NCBI GenBank assembly: GCA_036393335.1
Contig: DASWHD010000219.1
Coordinates: 1 to 23,881 of the forward strand
DNA from: DASWHD01 sp036393335
Lineage (GTDB): Bacteria > CG2-30-53-67 > CG2-30-70-394
Reading direction: 5' to 3'
Length of the DNA stretch: 23,881 bases
Shown: positions 1 to 8,591 of the stretch, one piece after another
How positions within the stretch are numbered: position 1 is the stretch's first letter
Layout of the letters: every line of letters starts with the position of its first letter
Program-made: the position numbers and the translations under genes
Notes under the pieces: generated by a model
The model's database searches: none
What the model was told of the DNA's origin: nothing
The model's input: only the letters and a program-made list of their open reading frames with translations

Positions 1-483
1 CTACACCCCATCCACCCGCAGGCCGAGGATTTCGTACTCGATGGTGCCGCGCGGCGTCCGCACCTCCGCCACGTCGCCCGCGGTCTTGCCGAGCAGGGCG
101 CGGCCGACCGGTGAGTGAACCGAGATCAGGCCAGAGGCGGCATCCGACTCCTCCTCGCCCACCAGCGTGTAGGCAGTCTCCTCCTCGGTGTCGCAGTTGA
201 GGAGCTCGACCGTCACGCCAAAGACCACCTTGTCGCCACGGATCTTGCTCGGGTCGATCACCTGGGCCCGGGATATCTTGTCGCTCAGCTCCTTCATCCG
301 TGCGTCGATGAACCCTTGGCGCTGCTTGGCGGCGTCGTAGTCGGCGTTCTCCGACAGATCGCCGTGGCCGCGGGCGTTCTCGATCTCCTTGATGTTCTGC
401 GGCCGTTCCACCGACAACAGTTGCTTGAGCTCGGCCTTGAGCTTTTCCAGCCCTGCGGGGGTGATGGGAAAGGGATCGGGCAT
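1..483 (-). CDS. greA: Transcription elongation factor GreA
   Basis: GreA rescues backtracked RNA polymerase by stimulating cleavage of the transcript 3' end. The 160-residue product matches the family's usual length of about 158. It starts MPDPFPITPAGLEKLKAEL and has the N-terminal coiled coil with the conserved acidic tip (LSENADYDAAK, about residues 47-57). The C-terminal FKBP-like domain contains SPVGRALLGKTAGD and ends EYEILGLRV. The stop codon is the first three bases of the window, so the gene is complete. It is the last gene of the minus-strand run carA-carB-greA, an order common in Gammaproteobacteria. A GC-rich hairpin followed by a T-rich stretch lies between carB and greA, so read-through from carB may be limited. 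Identity is clear from the sequence. Confidence 0.96.
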   Translation of the reverse strand: MPDPFPITPAGLEKLKAELKQLLSVERPQNIKEIENARGHGDLSENADYDAAKQRQGFIDARMKELSDKISRAQVIDPSKIRGDKVVFGVTVELLNCDTEEETAYTLVGEEESDAASGLISVHSPVGRALLGKTAGDVAEVRTPRGTIEYEILGLRVDGV

Positions 484-522
484 GGCGATCGTCTCTTGTT
501 TGGAAAAAACAAAATAACAAGG

Positions 523-552
523 AGGCCCGCCCCCCGCGGGGGAGACGGGCCT
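523..552 (-). terminator. Hairpin with T-rich tail between carB and greA
   Basis: The arms AGGCCCG (523-529) and CGGGCCT (546-552) are perfectly complementary, with further C/G pairing inside. Read on the minus strand, the hairpin is followed by a T-rich stretch (about 521 down to 499, including a run of six T). This fits an intrinsic terminator or attenuator after carB and just before greA. The inner C-run/G-run also resembles half of the paired-hairpin repeats seen around carA. Confidence 0.5.
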
Positions 553-584
553 CGCGGAAAGCCGTCCTTGTGGAGGATGTGTCG

Positions 585-3803
<3,219 letters not shown>

Positions 3804-3844
3804 GGCTAGAGGGCGGGGTGCGATGATCGCGGCGTGGCCACGCG

Positions 3845-3870
3845 AGTAGAAAGTAGAAAGTAGAAAGTAG
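3845..3870. repeat. 7-bp tandem repeat AGTAGAA
   Basis: There are three exact copies of AGTAGAA (3845-3865) plus a partial fourth (AGTAG) in the carA-carB gap. It is one of several 7-bp-periodic tracts in intergenic positions of this window. Confidence 0.85.
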
Positions 3871-3908
3871 GTAGGCGGGCGGTCGCTTCGGCCGCGTGGC
3901 CGATCTTC

Positions 3909-4014
3909 GGCCCCCCCTCCCGCCGGGAGGGGGCTGGGGGGAGGGCGTGTGGAGCAAGTCGTTCGTTTAATCCAACCGCCCCCACCCAAACCCTCCCCCG
4001 GTGGGGGAGGGGGC
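3909..4014. repeat. Paired-hairpin dispersed repeat, copy A
   Basis: Two C-run/G-run hairpins bracket a spacer: one at about 3911-3933 (CCCCTCCC, GCC, GGGAGGGG) and one at 3991-4013 (CCCTCCCCC, GGT, GGGGGAGGG). The left hairpin is followed by GGGGGGAGGGCGTGTGGA, and the right one is preceded by CCGCCCCCACCC. The same arrangement recurs at 5327-5456 on the other side of carA with a longer spacer. Little else lies in the 229-bp carA-carB gap apart from the AGTAGAA tract. Confidence 0.8.
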
Positions 4015-4032
4015 GCGGCGTGCCAGGACTAT

Positions 4033-5244
4033 TCATGTCGCCGACCCCTGGGGTCTGGCGCCTGAACCCCGGCCCCTGAACCGCTCCATCATCTCGGTGA
4101 ACCGCCCGAACAGATAGCGCGCATCGTGCGGTCCGGGGCTCGCCTCCGGGTGGTACTGGACGGTGAACAGGGGCAGGTCACGGTGGACCAGCCCCTCGCA
4201 GGTGTGGTCGTTGAGGTTGATGTGGGAGACCTCCACCGCCTCGCCGCACGCCTGGATCGACTCCACGTCGACGGCGAAGTTGTGATTCTGGCTGGTGATC
4301 TCCACCTTGCGGGTGGCGAGGTCCATCACCGGGTGGTTGCCGCCGTGGTGGCCGAAGAGGAGCTTGACGATCCGCCCACCCAGGGCGAGGCCGATGAGCT
4401 GGTGGCCGAGGCAGATCCCGAACAGGGGCTTCTGCCCGATCAGGCAACCGATCTCCGCCACCGCTCCGGTCACCGCCTCGGGATCGCCGGGGCCGTTGGA
4501 GAGGAAGACGCCGTCCGGGTCGTCCGCGAGCAGATCGCTGGCCCGAGCCCGGGCCGGGTAGATCCGCACCGCGCAGCCCGCCTGGACCAGCAGCCGCAGG
4601 ATGTTGCGTTTCACCCCGTAGTCGTAGGCGGCCACCCGGAAACGGGGGGCAGGCGCCGCCTGAAATCCGGTGCCCAACCCCCACGCCCCCTCGGTCCATG
4701 GGTAGGGCTCCGGGGCGGTCACCTCGACGGCGAGATCCCGGCCCTCGATCGGGGGCAGGGCGCGAGCCTTGGCCACCAGGGCATCGGGGTCGGCGCAGGT
4801 GGTGGAGATCATCCCCATCGGACAGCCGCGGTCGCGGATGTGGCGGGTGAGGCGACGGGTGTCGATCCCCTCGATGGCGACCACCCCGTGCTCCACCAGA
4901 TAGTCGTGTAGGGAGAGCGTTGCCCGCCAGTTGGACGGCAGCCGGGCCGCCTCGCGCACGATGAAACCGGACAGCCACGGCCGCCACGACTCCACGTCCT
5001 CCGGGTTGACCCCGTAGTTGCCGATCAACGGGTAGGTCATGCACACCATCTGGCCGCGATAGGAGGGGTCGGTGAGCACCTCCTGGTAGCCGGTCATGGC
5101 GGTGTTGAACACCACCTCGCCGCCGGCCTCGCCGATGGCGCCGAGGGAGCGGCCCACAAACACTGTGCCGTCCGCCAGGGCGAGCCAGGCGGCCGGGCGG
5201 TCGCGGCCCGGCGCGCGCAACGAGGGAACGGTTTCGGTCTCCAT
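4033..5244 (-). CDS. carA: Carbamoyl phosphate synthase small subunit (glutaminase)
   Basis: CarA hydrolyses glutamine and passes ammonia to CarB. The product has 403 residues. The N-terminal CPSase small-chain domain starts around residue 18 (AAWLALADGTVFVGRSLG) and includes FNTAMTGYQEVLTDPSY. The C-terminal class I glutamine amidotransferase domain has the nucleophile Cys278 in FGICLGHQ and the His365/Glu367 pair in QYHPEAS. The ATG at 5244 gives about 20 residues more at the N-terminus than E. coli CarA (382). I see no better start closer to the domain, and the ribosome binding site is weak. The gene is on the same strand as carB, 229 bp upstream of it, and is flanked on both sides by copies of a paired-hairpin repeat. 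No arginine or pyrimidine operator was recognised. Confidence 0.97.
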   Translation of the reverse strand: METETVPSLRAPGRDRPAAWLALADGTVFVGRSLGAIGEAGGEVVFNTAMTGYQEVLTDPSYRGQMVCMTYPLIGNYGVNPEDVESWRPWLSGFIVREAARLPSNWRATLSLHDYLVEHGVVAIEGIDTRRLTRHIRDRGCPMGMISTTCADPDALVAKARALPPIEGRDLAVEVTAPEPYPWTEGAWGLGTGFQAAPAPRFRVAAYDYGVKRNILRLLVQAGCAVRIYPARARASDLLADDPDGVFLSNGPGDPEAVTGAVAEIGCLIGQKPLFGICLGHQLIGLALGGRIVKLLFGHHGGNHPVMDLATRKVEITSQNHNFAVDVESIQACGEAVEVSHINLNDHTCEGLVHRDLPLFTVQYHPEASPGPHDARYLFGRFTEMMERFRGRGSGARPQGSAT

Positions 5245-5303
5245 GGGGCGGCGCGATGCTAGCGAGGATTCGCCCGGATGTCAGGGGGCGCAAAGCATCG
5301 ATT

Positions 5304-5318
5304 CGCCCCGCAGGGGCG
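5304..5318. other. Small hairpin upstream of carA
   Basis: CGCCCC and GGGGCG (5304-5309, 5313-5318) form a perfect 6-bp stem with a 3-nt loop, 60 bp upstream of the carA start codon. Its role is unknown. It could be part of the carA leader or an extra piece of the neighbouring repeat. Confidence 0.35.
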
Positions 5319-5326
5319 TCCTATGT

Positions 5327-5456
5327 GGCCCCCTCCCGCTGGGAGGGGGCCGGGGGGAGGGCGTGTGGAATCCGCAGACCGTGTCGGGGACACCACAACA
5401 CCCGATACTCACTCCCACCGCCCCCACCCCGTCCCTCCCCCGGCGGGGGAGGGGGC
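5327..5456. repeat. Paired-hairpin dispersed repeat, copy B
   Basis: The left hairpin 5327-5351 (GGCCCCCTCCC, GCT, GGGAGGGGGCC) is followed by GGGGGGAGGGCGTGTGGA. The right hairpin 5433-5455 (CCCTCCCCC, GGC, GGGGGAGGG) is preceded by CCACCGCCCCCACCCC. Both hairpins and their inner flanks match copy A at 3909-4014, but the spacer between them is longer and unrelated. It occupies most of the 289-bp gap between carA and the TPR lipoprotein gene; I see no gene in that gap. Confidence 0.8.
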
Positions 5457-5504
5457 TTATGTCGGCCGGGTTCCGCCCTCCGTACTTATTCTCACACCGG
5501 GGCG

Positions 5505-5520
5505 GACCGGCACGCCGGTC
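5505..5520 (-). terminator. Hairpin after TPR lipoprotein gene
   Basis: GACCGGC-AC-GCCGGTC is a perfect 7-bp stem 14 bp downstream of the TPR lipoprotein stop codon. No T-tract follows on the minus strand, so this is at most a weak or factor-assisted terminator. Confidence 0.3.
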
Positions 5521-5533
5521 GACCGATGGGCTC

Positions 5534-6043
5534 CTACGGCACAGGAATGCCCCGCTTCGCCGCTTCGTCGTAGGCCTCGCGGCTGCGGCGCAGGAGATCC
5601 TCCAGGGTGTGCCGATCCGCCGGGTTCGGCGGCGGGTGGTCTTCCGCGTAGAGGGCGAAGGCCGCGCCGCTCAGTTCCTGCAACTCGGCGCGATCGATCC
5701 CCTCGCTGTGGGTCTCCACCAAATGCTTGGCGCGGTTCTCCAACACGAAGCCGAGGGTGTAGTAGGCATTGGCGTAGTCCGGGCGTAGCTCGACGGTCTT
5801 GCGCAGGTATTCCTCCGCCCGGTCCCACTCCCCCGCTTCGTTGTACAGGCCGGCGGCGTAGTAGTAGCCGAAGGGGTAGCTCGGATCGGCGCGGATCGCC
5901 GCCTCGAAGCGCCGTAGGGCCGGTCCATTGCGGCCCACCTTGACCAGGGCCAACCCCTCGTTGGTCAGGTCGAAGGCCGACTTCTTCTCGCACCCCGCCG
6001 TCAGGACGACGCACACGGCAAGCAGCAGTGGGAAGAGGCGCAC
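5534..6043 (-). CDS. TPR-repeat lipoprotein
   Basis: This is a predicted lipoprotein of 169 residues. From the GTG at 6043 the product starts (M)RLFPLLLAVCVVLTAGC, a short lipoprotein signal with lipobox LTAGC and lipidated Cys18. A longer reading to an ATG at 6145 exists but would bury the signal peptide, so GTG is preferred despite a weak ribosome binding site. Residues from about 28 to 100 form at least two TPR units (NEGLALVKVGRNGPALRRF; WDRAEEYLRKTVELRPDYAN). The C-terminal third (ADRHTLEDLLRRSREAYDEA) has no recognised family. TPR lipoproteins usually act as protein-interaction scaffolds in the envelope; the partner here is unknown. It is divergent from tatA, with about 117 bp between start codons. 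Confidence 0.85.
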   Translation of the reverse strand: MRLFPLLLAVCVVLTAGCEKKSAFDLTNEGLALVKVGRNGPALRRFEAAIRADPSYPFGYYYAAGLYNEAGEWDRAEEYLRKTVELRPDYANAYYTLGFVLENRAKHLVETHSEGIDRAELQELSGAAFALYAEDHPPPNPADRHTLEDLLRRSREAYDEAAKRGIPVP

Positions 6044-6104
6044 GGGTGGTCCGAAGGGCGTAACGTGACGTTTTTCAAAACTATCACACGGTCCGGCAAG
6101 GGGA

Positions 6105-6110
6105 TATGAT
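6105..6110 (+). promoter_or_regulatory. Possible -10 box for tatA-DUF192
   Basis: TATGAT matches the sigma-70 -10 consensus at five of six bases and lies about 50 bp upstream of the tatA start. No good -35 element is visible at the expected spacing, so support is weak. Confidence 0.3.
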
Positions 6111-6160
6111 GGCTTGGTTGCCCCTATGCGGCGGCCTCTTTCCATCTCTTGGAGGCTTAA

Positions 6161-6355
6161 ATGTTCGGCATCGGTCTGCCCGAGCTCCTGATCATCGCGG
6201 GCCTAGTCGTCCTCATCTTCGGCGCCAGGAAGCTGCCCCAGATCGGGGCCGGCCTCGGCCAGGGGATCCAGAACTTCCGCAAGGCGATGAGGGGCGAGGA
6301 TGAGGAAGACAAGGACCTCCTCGAAGAGAAGAAACCCGGCGGCCAGGAGAAGTGA
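6161..6355 (+). CDS. tatA: Sec-independent translocase subunit TatA/TatE
   Basis: TatA is a single-span inner-membrane protein that oligomerises to let folded, twin-arginine-signal proteins across the membrane. The 64-residue product has the hallmark N-terminus MFGIGLPELLIIAGLVVLIF, followed by GARKLPQIGAGLGQGIQNFR (hinge plus amphipathic helix) and a charged tail (EDEEDKDLLEEKK). A good ribosome binding site, GGAGG, lies 6 bp before the ATG. No tatB or tatC follows, so they must be elsewhere if the pathway is complete. The stop codon overlaps the GTG start of the DUF192 gene, suggesting one transcript. Confidence 0.95.
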   Translation: MFGIGLPELLIIAGLVVLIFGARKLPQIGAGLGQGIQNFRKAMRGEDEEDKDLLEEKKPGGQEK

Positions 6356-6804
6356 CCCGCCGGTTCTGGTCTCTGCTGCTCCTCTTGGCGGCCGTCCCGG
6401 CCGGGGCGGCGGAAGTGGTCGAGGTCCATGTCGACCCGGGCAACGGCCGCCCGCCCCTCACCATCCACGCCGAGGTCGCGCGCGATCCCGCGACGCAGCG
6501 TCACGGTCTGATGGAGCGCCGTGCGCTGGCGCCGGACGCCGGGATGCTGTTCCTCATGCCGGAGGAGCGGGTGCAGCGGTTCTGGATGAAGGACTGCTAC
6601 CTCCCCCTCGACATGATCTTCGCCGACCGCGCCGGCCACGTGGTCCACGTGGTCCACGTGGTCCACGATGCCCGGCCCTGCCCGGCCATGCGTACCGACT
6701 GCCCGACCTACTCGTCCGAGCGGCCCGCGGCCGTGGTCCTGGAGGTCCTCGCCGGCACGGCGGAGCGCCACCGCATCGCGCCGGGTAGCTGGCTGTGGTG
6801 GTAG
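6352..6804 (+). CDS. Exported DUF192 family protein
   Basis: This DUF192 protein of unknown function has 150 residues including a signal peptide (TRRFWSLLLLLAAVPAGAAE). Family landmarks are RHGLMERRAL, GMLFLMPE, FWMKDCYLPLDMIF, CPTYSS and the C-terminal GTAERHRIAPGS. The GTG start overlaps the tatA stop (GTGA), so translation is probably coupled. Inside the domain, three exact 9-bp units (CACGTGGTC, 6637-6663) encode VHVVHVVH where DUF192 proteins usually have a shorter VVHIV-type strand, an apparent in-frame expansion. The stop codon lies at the left edge of a perfect palindrome (6801-6828). A degraded second copy of the 3' end is found at 8078-8202. Confidence 0.92.
   Translation: MTRRFWSLLLLLAAVPAGAAEVVEVHVDPGNGRPPLTIHAEVARDPATQRHGLMERRALAPDAGMLFLMPEERVQRFWMKDCYLPLDMIFADRAGHVVHVVHVVHDARPCPAMRTDCPTYSSERPAAVVLEVLAGTAERHRIAPGSWLWW
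6637..6667 (+). repeat. In-frame 9-bp tandem repeat in DUF192 gene
   Basis: CACGTGGTC occurs three times exactly, followed by a partial copy (CACG). Because the unit is 9 bp, copy-number change keeps the frame and adds or removes three residues (His-Val-Val in rotation). Confidence 0.9.
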
Positions 6805-6828
6805 GGGCACGGCATGCCGTGCCCCTAC
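6801..6828. terminator. Perfect 28-bp palindrome between convergent reading frames
   Basis: The palindrome is perfect with a 14-bp arm and its centre between 6814 and 6815; its core is GGGCACGGCATGCCGTGCCC. It holds the DUF192 stop codon (6802-6804) on the plus strand and the stop of an ABC-ATPase remnant (6825-6827) on the minus strand. A bidirectional terminator is the simplest reading, although there is no T-tract. The same 20-bp core recurs at 8204-8223. Confidence 0.6.
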
Positions 6829-6911
6829 GGCGGCGCCGGGCGCGGCTCGTCGTACCGGTGGCAGCGGACGCGCTGGGGGCCGGGGAGGGTGTGGATGGCC
6901 GGGGCGCCGTC
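6825..6911 (-). pseudogene. C-terminal remnant of an oligopeptide ABC transporter ATPase
   Basis: The minus strand encodes 28 residues and a stop, including APAIHTLPGPQRVRCHRY. They align with the last residues of the intact OppF-like protein at 8592-9593 (VPANYTLPGNQRVCCHLY). These residues belong to the C-terminal extension found in OppD/OppF-type ATPases. Upstream of the fragment the sequence switches at once to the 3' end of the methyltransferase gene, so the rest of the ATPase is missing here. The match covers only about 26 residues but includes a TLPG.QRV.CH.Y pattern, so chance is unlikely. Confidence 0.7.
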
Positions 6912-6912
6912 G

Positions 6913-7965
6913 TCACCGCGCCGGCTTGATGGCGGATTGCTGACCCACCCCCGGCAGCGTCCGCAGCCAGCGCGGTTTCTGGGGGATTAGCCCGGCATCC
7001 GTCTGCCAGGCCGCCATCTCCTCGCAAGCCCAGGTCCCGGCCTCGCTGGTCAGGGCGAAGTAGAGATCGAGGAGTCCGGCCATCTGCCCTGCCGCGGTCG
7101 GCTTCATGGTGCGGATTACCTCCTGGATGACCATGGCCCCCGAAGGCCGCAGGGCCCGAGCGATCCGGGTGGCCAGCGTGCGATTGGTGTCGGCGTCGAA
7201 GTGATGGACGATCTGGGACAGGAACACCAGGTCGTACGCCGCCGTCCCCAGGTCTTCGGTGAGCACGTTGCCGGCGCGAAGGGTCACGCGATCTCCCATC
7301 CCCTCGCGTGCCAGCAGCGGGGCCACGTGGTCGATTGCCGCGGGCAGCTCCAGGATCACTGCCCTGAGCCCGGGACGACGGCGGCAGATCGCGGTCGAAT
7401 AGAGGCCGTGGGAGCCGCCGATGTCGAGCATGTCGCGTGCGCCCTTGGGGACCGGTGTCCGCCTTGCCACCTCCGCCGCCGACAGAGCCGCCCGCGAGCA
7501 CATGCCCCGGTGGTAGAGCCCCAACACCTCGGGGGCGAGGTCCCGTCGATGGACATCCAGAGCCGTGCCGGTGCGGACGTAGTCCTCCAGGTGGCCGAGG
7601 ATGTCCATCTCCACGAAGGTGAACAGGACGCTGTCGCGGAGGGAGCAGGGGCTCTCGGTACGCAGCCACTTGGCGGCCACCGGCGCGAGGCGGTAGCCGT
7701 CGCCAGTCATGCGCAGGAGGTCGGCGCTCACCAGGGATCGCAGGATCTTCCCTGTCGCTGCGGTATCGGTGTGGCAGCGGCGTGCGACCTCCTCGGCCGT
7801 GAGCGGGTCCCGATCGAGCGCATCGAAGATCCCCAACTGGGTGGCCGCCATGATCGTCCGCGCCAAGAGGAGACCGACGAGGGTGTTGGCCAGGGGTGTG
7901 GGCACCACCCCCAGGGCCAGGGCGATCCCCTCGCCGAGGTTCTCCGGAATCACTCCCATTCGCAT
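6913..7965 (-). CDS. SAM-dependent O-methyltransferase-like protein
   Basis: This is a class I methyltransferase of the dimeric O-methyltransferase (Methyltransf_2) type, 350 residues. The N-terminal winged-helix dimerisation part (about residues 30-105) includes GIFDALDRDPLTAEEVARR. The SAM-binding motif is DIGGSHGLYS (181-190), and a later motif reads YDLVFLSQIVHHF. Such enzymes methylate hydroxyl groups of small molecules; the substrate cannot be told from sequence. The ATG at 7965 has GGAAGG about 8 bp upstream. An open frame continues upstream to 8493 but crosses gene remnants on the opposite strand and shows no homology, so it is rejected. The gene sits alone, with an ABC-ATPase remnant at its 3' end and DUF192 and P-loop NTPase remnants upstream, which suggests insertion or rearrangement. 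Confidence 0.85.
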   Translation of the reverse strand: MRMGVIPENLGEGIALALGVVPTPLANTLVGLLLARTIMAATQLGIFDALDRDPLTAEEVARRCHTDTAATGKILRSLVSADLLRMTGDGYRLAPVAAKWLRTESPCSLRDSVLFTFVEMDILGHLEDYVRTGTALDVHRRDLAPEVLGLYHRGMCSRAALSAAEVARRTPVPKGARDMLDIGGSHGLYSTAICRRRPGLRAVILELPAAIDHVAPLLAREGMGDRVTLRAGNVLTEDLGTAAYDLVFLSQIVHHFDADTNRTLATRIARALRPSGAMVIQEVIRTMKPTAAGQMAGLLDLYFALTSEAGTWACEEMAAWQTDAGLIPQKPRWLRTLPGVGQQSAIKPAR

Positions 7966-8077
7966 GACCGCCACCTTCCACCAAGCTCCCCTGCTCGCCA
8001 CGATGCAGCGGGCCCGCTCGTCATACAAGGCTCGCCTGCCAGCCCGCACATGGCGGTGCGGCCCCATCGTGTCCGGT

Positions 8078-8202
8078 AACCCATGTCCCAGTCGCCGCAC
8101 GGACCCGCACTTCTCCGGCCGGGCGCCGCCGTGGTCCTGGAGTTCCCCGCCGGCACCGCCACCCAGCACAACATTGGCGCGGGCAGCCGGCTGCGGTGGT
8201 AG
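8078..8202 (+). pseudogene. Frameshifted DUF192 3'-end remnant
   Basis: The last 78 bases (8125-8202) translate to AAVVLEFPAGTATQHNIG... and end GSRLRW followed by TAG. They align without gaps to the end of the intact DUF192 gene (AAVVLEVLAGTAERHRIA...GSWLWW). Just before, in another frame, NPCPSRRTDPHFSG matches the DARPCPAMRTDCPTYSS region, so there is a frameshift near 8120. The 5' two-thirds of the gene is absent. The divergence is considerable, so it is either an old duplication or a fragment of a different DUF192 gene. Its stop, like that of the intact copy, abuts the palindrome core. Confidence 0.75.
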
Positions 8203-8203
8203 G

Positions 8204-8223
8204 GGGCACGGCATGCCGTGCCC
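8204..8223. repeat. Second copy of the 20-bp palindrome
   Basis: GGGCACGGCATGCCGTGCCC is identical to the core of the palindrome at 6801-6828 and lies at the same distance after a DUF192 stop codon. On the other side it cuts off a minus-strand P-loop NTPase reading frame. Confidence 0.85.
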
Positions 8224-8510
8224 AAGAGCCAATGACGCAGGAGGGTCGATTTCCCCTGACCCGGTGCGCCGAGGATGGCGAGGCGCGGCTCCGACTGAAG
8301 TCTCTCGCTGGCCGGATCGGGACGGCCACCACCCCCGCACACCACAGCGTCGAAGAGGTCGAGGGGGTCGCGGTACATGTCGGGGTCGGCGACTTAGCAC
8401 TGCTCTGCCACCTCTCGAGCGAGATCGGCCCAGAGGGGGAGGCGACTGTCGGCGATCTCCCGCGGTGGGCAATGGGCGCACGCATGGCTGCACCGCGAGG
8501 ACCGGAGGGC
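8224..8510 (-). pseudogene. Truncated P-loop NTPase (NACHT-like) remnant
   Basis: The minus strand reads REIADSRLPLWADLAREV, then AEQC, a TAA stop (8394-8396), then VADPDMYRDPLDLFDAVV and further on RLAILGAPGQGKSTLLRHWL. GAPGQGKST is a good Walker A motif, and its setting (hydrophobic strand before, LLRH after) resembles NACHT/STAND-type ATPases. Coding-like sequence lies on both sides of the stop codon in the same frame. After the Walker A helix the frame runs straight into the palindrome at 8204-8223, so the rest of the ATPase is missing. The exact upstream limit is uncertain. Only the P-loop is diagnostic, so the NACHT label is tentative. Confidence 0.5.
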
Positions 8511-8591
8511 CAACACCGAAGGCCGCTCGCCCTTACCCAGTGCGAGCTGACCGGCCGCCTTTGGTGAAGGCGGGCGGCGAACCGCGGTCTT

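Larger units (their letters stand above)
7966..8591. other. Gene-free stretch made of remnants
   Basis: No intact gene is supported here. It contains the DUF192 remnant, the palindrome copy and the P-loop NTPase remnant described separately. Near 8555-8573, CCGCC and GGCGG could form a small stem after the OppF-like gene, but without a T-tract. The 112 bp at 7966-8077 must hold any promoter for the methyltransferase gene; none was recognised. Confidence 0.6.

Noticed and set aside
7966..8493. Upstream extension of the methyltransferase frame
   Set aside because: The translation is Arg/Pro-rich without homology and runs across the DUF192 and NTPase remnants, which read in other frames. The ATG at 7965 has a ribosome binding site and the family-like N-terminus.
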